Position numbers and translations under genes: made by a program. From Knoxdaviesia capensis (Eukaryota > Ascomycota > Sordariomycetes > Microascales > Gondwanamycetaceae): a DNA stretch of 64,000 nt. Where the stretch lies: the NCBI GenBank assembly GCA_001510575.1, contig LNGK01000006.1:2413565-2477564 (forward strand), in the 5' to 3' direction. Numbering within the stretch: position 1 is the stretch's first letter; each line of letters opens with the position of its first letter. A model generated the notes under the pieces. That model saw nothing but the letters and a program-made list of their open reading frames with translations, ran no database searches and had not been told where the DNA came from. This document shows positions 1 to 10,975 of the stretch, piece after piece.

Positions 1-643
1 AGGAAGATGAAAACAAGTCAGAGGTCGAGGAGAAATAGAAATACGAGAAGGGAAGATAGCAAAGATAGCAGGTGTTACAAAGCAATACACAAAAGAGCTG
101 CCTCAGAGTTGGACGTGGTGTTTGGAAGTTGTGACTTCCGCATGTGATCCTGATCGCGGTTGGTTGCGCCTGCCCTGAAGCAAGCTGAGCACGATGAGGT
201 GGGTGGATAGTTTTGAGCTTGGCTCATGCGCCACACGTAGAGGGGCAGAACGCGAAATTGGATGAGTCAAATCTTATGTCAAGGATCTCAGCCACAGTTT
301 TGAGCTCCCCTCTGTGGCGCCAATCTCTTTTGGGTGGAAGACTCACTCTTGGGGGTGGGCTTTTTTTTTTTTTTTTTTAATGCGAACAACCATTTTGTTT
401 GGCTTCATTTTCTCCAACAATAAACACCACGATTCTCTTCTTAATTTCTCCCCAGACCTGCCTTTTTGCCCTTTCCCTCCATACTCACCATGAACGGTCT
501 CCCTTTGCTATAGCACAAACCCAGCCTGGGACATGCAGGCTATTGCTTTTAGGGATACTGTACGACCGATACGGAACAAACGAACGAACCAACGAACAAA
601 CCTCGAATCATCCTTTCTCTAGCTTCCGCCTTTCATAGTCATA
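1..643. other. Upstream region of RPC1
   Basis: No gene is visible here. The stretch holds the presumed promoter and 5' UTR of the Pol III largest-subunit gene that starts at 644. An 18-base T tract lies at 361-378, followed by pyrimidine-rich sequence of the kind common just upstream of fungal start codons. The short frame at 399-638 lacks family features and is judged spurious. A 3' end of a gene lying further left cannot be excluded. Confidence 0.5.
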
Positions 644-3600
644 ATGCTTCAAGAGCATTCGGTCGGAAGCCCTGTGAAGCTTCAGCTTGTGGACAAGCTT
701 CCCAAGCGCTTCAAGGGCATCAAGTTTGGTGTACAGTGAGTCAGGCCTGGTAAATGCGACAGGTTGAACTGTGTCTAACAATTTTCAACAGATCCCAGCA
801 GGATATCTTCAACCAGTCAGTTCTTGAAGTTTCAGATCGCCTTCTCTATGACATTGAGAAAAACCGTGCTCCTTTCCAACATGGCCCGCTCGATCCTCGC
901 CTGGTACGTCTGACCTGCCATATCCAACCCAGAAGGGACTGCTGAGCTCAGAGACTGAAACTGACTTGATACAACGCGCCTCATTTATAGGGAACCTCGA
1001 GCAAATTAGCCAGATGCGCGACCTGCAATGAGCTTCTTCAGACTTGTACTGGCCATTTCGGCCGTGTGAAGCTTCCTCTTCCTTGCTTTCACGTCGGCTA
1101 TCTTCGATTCATCATCACCATCCTTCAGAATATCTGCAAGGTAAGTCCCTTTGTAATTGATTGCCTGAGTATTTTCTTCTGTAATCTGCCGATCTAACAG
1201 TTTATACAACTTCACTAGGAGTGCTCACATGTCATGCTCCTTGAAGAGGAACGTCAGTCCTTCCTACGAGACCTGCGACGCAAAGATCTCGATAACCTAC
1301 GACGAACACAGTACATGAAGAAAATCAACGAGCAATGCCGAAAGAACAAGAGCTGCCCCTACTGCGGCGCCATCAACGGTACGATCCGGAAAGTCGGCGT
1401 TCTCAAGCTTGTACACGACAAGTTTGTTGTCTTCAACAAGTCCACCGCTGCCAAGAAGTCGCCCCCCGAGAGCAAAAAACAGTTCGACAAGTCGTTCGAA
1501 GAGGCGAAGCGACAAAACCCCGAGCTCGAGAAACACGTGAAGAAGGCTATGGAGGATCTCAACCCATTGAGAGTGCTCAACCTCTTCAAAATGATTAGCC
1601 CTACGGATTGCGAGCTTCTTGGACTCAACTCGGCTGAGGGACGGCCAGAGATGTTTTTGTGGCAGTCTCTGCCGGCTCCGCCTGTGTGCATCCGGCCGTC
1701 GGTGGCGCAAGACAACGCGAGTACCGAAGATGATCTCACAACAAAACTTGCGGACATCGTGTGGGTTTCGGGTCTGATTCGAAACGGTCTCCAACGCGGC
1801 GCGCCTGTGGCCACCATCATGGAGCAATGGGAGTACTTGCAGCTTCAGATCGCCATGTACGTCAACGCAGATGTGCCCGGCCTGCAGCAACCGGGGTTTG
1901 GAAAGAGTGTCCGAGGATTTTGCCAGCGCCTCAAGGGAAAGCAGGGCCGTTTCCGTGGCAATCTGTCGGGAAAGCGTGTTGACTTCTCCGGCCGAACGGT
2001 CATTTCGCCCGATCCCAACCTTGGCATTGACCAAGTTGCTGTGCCGATTCTTGTGGCCAAGAACCTGACCTATCCCGAAAAGGTCAACCGTCAGAACATT
2101 GAGAAACTGAGACAGTGTGTGCGGAATGGTCCACTGGTACATCCCGGCGCACAGCAAGTTCTTATTCGGGACGAGTCTGGCTTCTACAAGCAGAGTCTCA
2201 AGTTTGGCGACCGGAATCGACTAGCCGAGCATCTCCGAATCGGCGACGTTGTCGAAAGACATCTTGAGGACGGTGATATTGTTCTCTTCAACCGACAGCC
2301 ATCTCTCCACAAACTCAGTATCATGAGCCATTTGGTTAAAGTGCGGCCCTGGAGAACATTCCGACTCAACGAGTGTGTGTGCACTCCGTACAACGCCGAT
2401 TTCGACGGTGACGAGATGAATCTGCACGTGCCGCAGACTGAGGAAGCCAGAGCCGAAGCCATCACGCTGATGGGCGTCAAGCACAACCTGGCTACCCCGA
2501 AGAACGGAGAGCCTATTATTGCGGCAACACAGGATTTCATCACCGCTGCCTATCTTCTCAGCAGCAAGGATCGGTTCTTCGATCGCAAGACCTTTACCCA
2601 GCTATGCATCTACATGATGGACGGGCCGGTGTATCTTGATCTGCCACCACCGGCAATCATGCGTCCGCAGGCGTTGTGGACAGGCAAACAGGTCTTCAAC
2701 ATGCTCATGCGGCCCAACAAGAAATCACCAGTGCTAGTGAACCTGGATGCAAAGTGCCGAGACTACCGTGCGCGCCCGGGCATGTGCCCTGATATGGACC
2801 CCAACGACGGCTGGCTTGTGATCCGAAACTCGGAGATCATGTGTGGTGTCATGGACAAGTCGACAGTGGGATCCGGAAAGAAGGACTCAGTCTTCTACGT
2901 TATTCTCCGTGATTTTGGGCCGGATGCCGCCGTTGTGGCGATGAACCGGCTGGCTAAGCTGTGTGCACGTCAGCTCACCAACCGCGGATTCTCTATCGGC
3001 ATTGGTGACGTGTTCCCTACTGAGCAGTTGAAGAAGAAGAAAGAAGAGCTTGTGACCACCGCGTACGCCAGATGTGACGAGCTCATTGAAATGTTCCGCC
3101 AGGGAAAGCTGGAGAAGGCTCCCGGTTGCAACATGGAGCAGACTCTGGAGACGCTGATCGGTGGTGTGCTCAGCAGAGTCCGACAGCAAGCTGGTCAGCA
3201 CTGTGTGGACACGCTCAGCCGCAATAACGCGCCCCTGATCATGGCCAAGTCTGGATCCAAGGGTTCGGATATCAACGTGGCGCAGATGGTGGCTGTCGTC
3301 GGACAGCAGATGATTTCGAACGCCCGTGTCCCGGATGGATTCCAGGATCGCAGTCTGCCGCATTTCCACAAGAACGCCCGTCAACCTCCGTCGAAGGGTT
3401 TCGTACGAAACAGCTTCTACTCCGGCCTCGTTCCAACCGAGTTCATCTTTCACGCCATGGCTGGCCGTGAGGGTCTAGTCGATACGGCTGTCAAAACGGC
3501 CGAGACTGGATACATGTCGCGACGACTAATGAAGTCGCTAGAGGATCTGTCGACACAGTACGACGACACAGTTCGCACGTCTGGGGGTGGTATTGTGCAG

Positions 3601-5355
3601 TTCCAGTTCGGTGCTGATAAACTAGATCCCGTCGACATGGAGGGCTCGGCTGTGCCAGTGCACTTTGACCGGACCTGGACGCATGCTGAGAGTCTGACAT
3701 GGGATAACTCGGAGGCGGCCATGGGCCCAGCGGAGGTCCGCGCGTTCTACAAGTCGATGCTCGATATGGAGCGGCAGAAGTATCCCCGTGTTGGTCTTCT
3801 TGGCGATTCCCTACAGTATGAAGACCAGAGCGACTATGCGATTGACGAGTACGACAGCGCCCGAAACTTCATCAAGACGATAGAAGCGTACATTGAAGGA
3901 AAGGTGGCCAAGATCGAAAAGGCTCGGAAACTCGCCGGCCTTCCGGAAGAGAATGAAGCTTCGGCGGTGCAGGCTGCCGCTCCGGCTGCCCGAAACACTA
4001 AGACACGGGGCAAGCGTCAGCAAAAGCAGCCGCCGCCGGCGCAAGAATTGGCCGCAGTTTCAAACGGCCAGCAGGCCCACATCGACCGTGTGGCCAAGGT
4101 CTCAGTGTCGACGCTGCGACTCTTCATCAAGCTGTGCCTAGAGAAGTACAAGAAGGCGCACGTTGAGCCCGGACATGCGGTGGGAGCCGTCGGCGCCCAG
4201 TCCATCGGAGAGCCGGGAACGCAGATGACGCTCAAGACGTTCCATTTTGCTGGTGTCGCCGGTATGAGTATCACGCAGGGTGTCCCGCGTATCAAGGAAA
4301 TCATCAACGCCTCAACCACGATCAGCACGCCAGTTATCAGCTGCCCTCTGCAGAACGATCGCCAGATTGAGGCGGCTCGGGTGGTGAAGGGTCGCATTGA
4401 GAAGACATACATCTCGGACATTGTGAGCTACATTGAAGACGAATGGAGATCCGACTATGCGAAGGTGATCCTGCAAGTCAACATGGAAGCTCTGGAAGAC
4501 ATGCATCTGGGCATTGGCACCCAGGACGTTGTGTCGGCTATTTGCAAGCAGCGCAAGCTCAAGATCGACCGCACTGATATCTACGAGTCGCAGCCGGGAC
4601 GTCTGGAGATTTCTGTGCGCGCGGAGTCGGACAGGCCGAAGAAGACGGCCAAGTCACGCACTGCGGCAGACGAACAGGGCGACATGCTTCTCCGGGCCGG
4701 CCACCTCAAGCGTATGCTGCCGATGGTGCCGGTGTCGGGGTACCCGGACGCCGTGCGTGCGATCATCCAGACGTCGGACAGCAGCACCAATATGGTGCTG
4801 GTCGAGGGCTACGGCCTGCGCGCGTGCATGACGACGGAGGGAGTGGTCGGCACGCGGGCGAAGACGAACAGCGTGATGGAGTGCAAGGAGGTGCTCGGCA
4901 TTGAGGCGGCGCGCACGACGATTGCCGAGGAGATTGGGCTGGTGATGGGCGACATGGGCATCGACCCGCGCCACATGCAGCTGCTCGCCGATGTGATGAC
5001 GTACAAGGGCGAAGTGCTCGGCATCACGCGGTTCGGACTCGCCAAGATGCGCGACAGCGTGCTGCAGCTTGCGTCGTTCGAGAAGACGCCCGACCACCTG
5101 TTCGACGCAGCCGCCGGCATGAAGACAGATGACATCCAGGGCGTCAGCGAGTGCATTATCATGGGTCAGACCATGTCGGTCGGCACCGGCGCGTTCCAGG
5201 TGGTGCGGCGGCTGGGTGTTACCGAGGAGGATTTGCAGGCCAAGCCCACGCTGTTTGAGGACGCCTGGGAGCGCGAGGTCAAGCTCAAGCGGGAGATGAA
5301 GAAGGCGAAGAAGGCCAAGGGGGTGCAAGAGGATGTGGAGATGGCGGACTTCTAA
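644..5355 (+). CDS. RPC1: RNA polymerase III largest subunit (RPC160)
   Basis: Encodes the largest, catalytic subunit of nuclear RNA polymerase III, which makes tRNA and 5S rRNA. Exons are 644-735, 792-903, 991-1140 and 1219-5355; all three introns are GT-AG and phases agree, giving 1496 residues. The N-terminal clamp has zinc-binding cysteines (CATC, then TCTGHFG, and later CPYCG). The metal-binding NADFDGD signature of the active site lies at residues 510-516 (bases 2392-2412). The segment SKGSDINVAQMVAVVGQQ and the block ending RLMKSLEDLS match Pol III rather than Pol II. There are no C-terminal heptad repeats, which excludes RPB1. Length fits the roughly 1460 residues of yeast RPC1. A charged, Ala/Gln-rich insert (encoded near 3950-4080) precedes the C-terminal conserved region. 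The product ends with a Lys-rich stretch and MADF. Confidence 0.95.
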
Positions 5356-5990
5356 AGGGTGCCTCGTGTTCTTCTTTTTCTACGGTTTTGCTTCTGTTCT
5401 TTCTCTTAATTGCATTAGCATCGCGGGAACTCTGGGTTATGCAAGATGGACTTTTTGATTTGATCGTAATTGATAGATCCACCAAAAGAATGTCGAATGT
5501 CTCGAATATGTGTTGATGTGAAGGTCTTGTGTCGTTTCAAAACATCTCGGTGTGAAATCTTGGGTATCACTTCGGAACAGTCTAGCCTGATATCACTCCA
5601 ATGTACTATCTCTATTCTAGCAGTTGAGAAGCACATATAAAAGTGAGTCAAGACATACCTTGAACTTTCAATCATTCATAGTACCGCGCGCTTGAGGAAG
5701 TACGGTTGTGTCGGTGAAATCACGCTGTCGTCAATCGGCGCCGTCCTAGATCACGTGTTTGCGCGGATAATACGTGCGTAGCAGTCTGCGAACAAACGCA
5801 AACGCGGGGACACGCACGTTATTCGACAAGCTTGTGGCGTTTGCCATTTTCACCCATTCACACCATCGAACAATTGACTTCCTTTTCACAGAACCGATGG
5901 AATTCTTCGTATAATCAATCATATCAACGTACGATATTTTCAATCTCCTTTTATTTGCACTTCTATCTGTCTAGTTCGCAAGGTCTCACC
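5356..5990. other. Intergenic region between RPC1 and the SRAP gene
   Basis: No gene is supported. It contains the 3' UTR of RPC1 and the promoter of the SRAP gene, both on the plus strand. The short frames here are AT-rich and have no family features. Confidence 0.5.
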
Positions 5991-7218
5991 ATGTGCGGCC
6001 GATACGTCCTCGCCCTTGTAAGTCTTCCCTGGCCCTATGCAAGCATGACCAACATTCTAATGCAGGAAAATACAGAGGGCGTCGCAAGTGCGCCAATTCC
6101 TCGATGACGAGAACATGTCGGTGTCGGATGCACCGGTGGATGAAGGTGACGGGGCGCCGCGGCACACGTACAACTTCTGCCCTGGGAACACCGGCATCGT
6201 GTACCGCGCCGACGTGCCAGACTGGGGTGCTGGGCCGCAGCAGCCGCGGGGCGGCGACCACGCAGCCGAAGCGCCCGCGGCGGAGGAGCACGCGGACGCG
6301 GCGGTGCAGTACAAGCTGCAGGCGATGAAGTGGGGGCTGGTGCCGTTCTGGACCAAGCGCAAGCCGGAGGGCGCATCGGCGCTGCGCACGATCAACTGCC
6401 GCGACGACTCGCTCGCCTCGTCGAGCGGGATGTGGACGACGATGAAGGCGCGCAAGCGGTGTGTGGTGGTCGCGCAGGGCTTCTTCGAGTGGCTGGCCAA
6501 GGGCAAGGACAAGGTGCCGCACTACGTCAAGCGGCGCGACGGCAGGCTGATGCTCATGGCCGGGCTGTGGGACTGTGTGCAGTACGAGGGCGCCGCCGAG
6601 AAGACGTACACGTACACGGTGGTCACGACGTCGTCGAGCGCGCAGCTGAACTTCCTGCATGAGCGCATGCCGGTGCTGTTCGATCCGGGCTCGGAAGCGC
6701 TCAAGACGTGGCTGGATCCTGCGCGGCATGAGTGGTCGGCGGAGTTGCAGGCGCTGTTGGTCCCGTGGGCCGGCGAGCTGGAGGTGTATCCGGTCTCCAA
6801 GGAGGTCGGGAAGGTCGGGAACAACTTGGCGCGGTTCATTGTGCCGGTGGATAGCCGTGAGAACAAGGCGAATATTGCGAACTTCTTCGCACAGTCGCCC
6901 GCGAAGGCGAAGGTCAAAGAGGACGGTGACACCAAGGAGACTGTGAAGGTGGAAGACCAACCAGCCCTGGACTTCGGAAATAAACGCCCGCGATCAGCCT
7001 CCGAGAGTCTCTCGCCCCCTCCGAAGAAACGACCATCTTCTATCTTCCCGACTGCCTCAGCTACCAAGGACATCCCTCCGGCATCATCAATAGCCAAGTC
7101 TCCCGCGTCGAAACCATCCCGAACCATCAGCGCAACTTCCAACACCTCAAAGAGTCCCGCAAAGGCTAGTAATGGTGCCGGGTCGAAGAAGATCACCAGT
7201 TTCTTCAAGAAAGGATGA
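5991..7218 (+). CDS. SRAP-domain abasic-site protein (HMCES/YedK family)
   Basis: SRAP proteins bind single-stranded DNA and form a covalent thiazolidine link with abasic sites through the cysteine exposed after Met1 removal. Exons are 5991-6017 and 6076-7218 with a 58-bp intron; the second acceptor (CAG at 6073-6075) is chosen because the nearer one at 6065 leads to a stop after 13 codons. The product has 389 residues. It begins MCGRY with catalytic Cys2. The other family active-site positions appear as Asn116 (TINCRDD), Glu147 (GFFEW) and His204 (LHERMP). After about residue 275 it becomes a disordered Ser/Pro/Lys-rich tail ending SKKITSFFKKG, which resembles a PCNA-interacting (PIP) box. 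It probably acts in the nucleus at replication forks. It is convergent with the CDH gene, whose 3' end lies 175 bp away. Confidence 0.93.
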
Positions 7219-7393
7219 ACTCACAATATCGGGCATGAAGATAAAGAGTTTTCAAATTTTCAATGGTCTTGGAACTATACACAAGTACACGGAGATTCTT
7301 TTTTTTTTTCCTTTTCTTCCTTTTTGTTGGATCTTAACAGAAACACAAGCCACTTTTTCGGGTTTCCTTTCAAATGTACTCCGAACACACCGG

Positions 7394-10300
7394 CTATGGT
7401 GGTGGTGGCGTGCACACCTCAACCACCTCTTCTTCCTCCTTCTCTTCCGGCTCCTGCTTTTCCTCTTCGGGCTCCTTTTCCTCCTTTTCCTCCTCGGGCT
7501 CCTTCTCTTCCTCTTCCTCTGGCTCCTTCTCCTCTTCAGGCTCCGCAACCGGCTCCTCAACCTTCTCCTCAGCGCCCAGCGCCAAGATCCGCTCCGCAGC
7601 CTTCTCAGCCATGATCACAATCATCGCGCTGGGGTTATGCGTCATCATCCCCGGGAAGATCGACGCATCCACCACGAAGATGTTGTCAGTGCCAAACACC
7701 TTGGTGTTGACATCGACCACCGACGTGCCATCCGAGCGCCGCCCGTCGTCGACGCCGATCTTTGCGCTGCCGACCCAGTGGTTCGAGCGCCGCATGCCCG
7801 TGGTCACAATCATGCGGTCGACGTAGTCCTTGCTGGTCTGGTTCGACCGTGGCGACAGCCACTTCAGGTCCGGCACGTCCTTGAGCGCCTCTCTAAGGTT
7901 GTCCAGGCCCGTCACCACCGCGGCCACGTCGTGCTCGTCGTGCAGGTACGGAACCGTTGCCACGCGCGTGGTCATTGACGGCGTGATGCTCATGCGGCCG
8001 CGGGACACGGCGCCGCGGCCCAGGTACTGGCTCATGGTGATGGTGGTGAGGTTCATGAATCCCAGACTGCCCTCCATGCGCGATGTCCATTGTAGAGACC
8101 GCTGGATGCCGTCCGCTCCGGTGATCTCGTCCCACATCTGGTGGTTGTTAGAACTGGCTCATTACTATCACGGCATCAGAACCAGATTATCTTACCATAG
8201 GTCCAATGTTGGGGGCAGCTGAAGCCAGAATACCAGCCCGGTCCTCGAGATACTGGGTGGCATCCCGCTTGATCGGGTTATACCAGGCCTGGGTGAAGTT
8301 GTACTGAACAACAGCCGGGTGTTGGACAACGACGTCGGTCTAGAGTCGTCTGTATCAGCCATCTGTATCAATAGAGCATCAATTTCTGAGCGTCGCATTC
8401 TTCTTCTTACATTGGTGTGATCAATCAGGTTGTATCCGACAGGGAGAGTGATCCATTCTTCTTCGGCCGCCATTCTCTCACCCTCAGTCGTGCCCTGAAC
8501 AATACGGAGCTGATCCTCAGGGCCGATTCCACCTAGAGAGTTGTGTCGTCAGTAACAGGAGCCAAGCACATACACCTGCATTGAACACCGGAACTTACTG
8601 CGCATCAGCAGCTTGGCCGAGCCAAACGTTCCCGCGGAGAGAATCACACGTCCAGTGGTCTCCGTCAGGTTGACAATGCCCATGTAGCCCCCCTCGCCAG
8701 TGCACTCGACATCCAGAGCCACAGCATGGCCACCCTCGCGCAGCACCTTGCGAACATTGGTGTTCATCCACAGCTTAAAGTTGTCGCGCTCGGACGCCGA
8801 CACCAGGTACGTGGCGAGCGGGCCATCACGCTGGCCGCCGGCGTACATGAAGTGAGTGTGGGCGAATGTGCGGTTCTTCTTGGTCGGCGCCTCGTTGGGT
8901 GTTTCCAGGAACTCCCAGCCTCCGGCGGTGAGACCGGCTGACAGCACCTCGAAGCCTTCCTGCTCGTACAGCTTGCCGTCCTGCGAGGGCACCGATGTGC
9001 CGGGAATGCGGGTGAACACGCGCTCGGTGGCCTCGGCAAGGTCCTCGCTGTGCCAGCCTTCAGGCCAGTGCTGGTCCCAATCAACGGGGTTAGGCTGTTA
9101 TATGTCGTATGTTAGTATACATGTCACGATGAACTGAAGCCAATCTTGTATGGTGTCAACTAACCTTCCACCACAGTCCGGCGTTAACGGCAGTTCCACC
9201 TCCCAGGACACAGCCAGCCATCTGGTCCATGTCGGTGCAGGCCACGCCAGTTGAGTTCACCCACACCTGGTTGCACAGGCCCGGGACATCAAACCGCGTC
9301 AGCTCCTCATCCTTCAGCCACTCCGGCTTCATGTCTCCGCCCCAGCGCGCAAGCGATGGCGGGCCCTTCTCGATGAGCAGCACACTGAATCCGGCCTCGC
9401 TGAGTCGGTCGGCCACGGGAATACCACCAGCGCCTCCACCAACGACAACGTAGTCGTAGCTGGGGATCTCGCTAGTGCTCTTGCACTTGGAAAGGTCAAC
9501 GGTCGGTAGGTCAGGGACATCCTCCTCCTTCTCTCCTCCCTCTTCTTCGGGAATCAGCTCGCACTCGCCATTCACAAAGTCGGGAATCTCAAACTCAACC
9601 TTCGGCAGCTCCTCATCCTCTTCGTCGGCCTGTCGGCGAACAGCGGAAACAGACAGGGACGGGGGATAGGACCGCACACTTTCGCCACCGAGGCTCGACA
9701 ACCAAGCCGGAAGAATCGATCTCGGAGCCTTGCGGAACGGTGTGCCGATCCAGAACCAGTTGTCTTCCTTGGGCTTCGCCGGCTCCCGGTGGTGGGTGCG
9801 AGACGGCCCGGTCTTCTCCGACCACGGAGCAGCGGGGCGTTCGGGCCGGAGAGGGCCACGCTCGCCTTCAGGTCGCTCCGGGCGATCAGGCCGGCCGTTA
9901 ACAAGGTCGTCCACAGTGCGCTTCTTGAGCCGCATGCCGGGCGGGCAAGCGGGTCTTTCTGGGGCAGGCGCAATCTCCCAGTCAACTTCGGGGTGTTCCT
10001 CTGTCTCCTCTGGCTCCTTCTCCTCTTCTTCTGTTTCCTTTTCCTTCTCCTCTTCCTCTTCAGTCTCGTCATCACCAGCTATTCCGCATCGGCCAGCCAC
10101 GGTGGTCTTAGCAAGGGCTGCCCAGTCGTCATACGATGCGCTCTCAAGTTCGGGAACGGTGACACCCCATTGTCCGAATCCGTCATCGTGGAACAGGTAA
10201 CCGATATCCGTGGGGCAGCCCGGGTTTCCGGCGGGGATGCCCTTGGACTGAGCGCGGCCAAGCACCAGGAAACCGTTAGTGGTCGATGTCGCGCCAGTGT

Positions 10301-10975
10301 TGCCCTCGTGGTCCCAGGAGAAACAGCCCTGACAGCGGTAGAGCAGCTCGTAGCTGTCGGGGCCAATCGACGAGCGAATCTGCGTAAGAGTGGCGTTCTT
10401 TCCGGCGTACGGCACCGGCATGGTGTATCCAGCAGCAAAGCGGAACGTGGTCAGGATTTGGTCCTCGTGAGGATAGATCATCAGCAGCAGGGCCTGGGTC
10501 ATCTGGCCGGACTGGCCATGCGAGATACCGCACCATCCCTTGCCATCTTCGGCAGTGCTAGAACAGCGCTGTAAAGGAGAGAGTCAGCATCAGTGACACC
10601 CGGTCGGGAGTGTGGCTATAGATGGGACGTCAACTTACCAGGTATCCAATGTACTCAGTTGCGTCGGTCTCGCCAGATCCTTCAGGCAGAATCATGCCAA
10701 AGGTGAAGCCTCCGACGCCACCGCGCTCGGTAGTCCATGTCGGAAAGGTGATTCCACTTCGTTCGTCCGTGAAGGGCACCGAGTCTTGAGCGGTGGTGGT
10801 GCCAAAATCTAAAGTGATAGGGAACGTGTTAGCTTTGCTTAGCGGCACTCCATACTTCATTGCCTGAAGTCCATATTCCTGTCCATAGATATCGACAAGA
10901 CGGGGCCCAGGGCTACATACAGCTTGCGGCGGCCAGCAGCAACGCTGCGGCGCGTAACCGCCGTGAAGAGTCCAT
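7394..10975 (-). CDS. Cellobiose dehydrogenase (cytochrome plus GMC flavin domains) with long acidic linker and tail
   Basis: Secreted flavocytochrome that oxidises cellobiose and passes electrons through its heme domain to LPMOs. Seven exons on the minus strand: 10921-10975, 10639-10808, 9165-10568, 8599-9094, 8411-8532, 8196-8339 and 7394-8137. All introns are GT-AG, phases agree, and the total is 1044 residues. A signal peptide (MDSSRRLRAAALLLAAAS) is followed by the heme b cytochrome domain, about residues 20-237. Met98 (GQMTQ) is the likely axial ligand and His202 (LFHDDGFGQWG) its probable partner. A linker of roughly 208 residues with a Glu-rich start follows. The FAD-binding GMC domain starts near 446 (VVVGGGAGG); catalytic His and Asn are seen in SNHWVGSAKIG and MTHNPS. 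The last 60 or so residues are Glu/Pro/Lys-rich, ending CTPPPP. There is no CBM1. Family members are usually about 770-830 residues, so the extra length is in the linker and tail. Confidence 0.93.

Noticed and set aside
644..5355. Annotation as Pol II largest subunit (RPB1)
   Set aside because: There are no C-terminal heptad repeats, and the N-terminal and bridge-helix-region blocks match the Pol III subunit.
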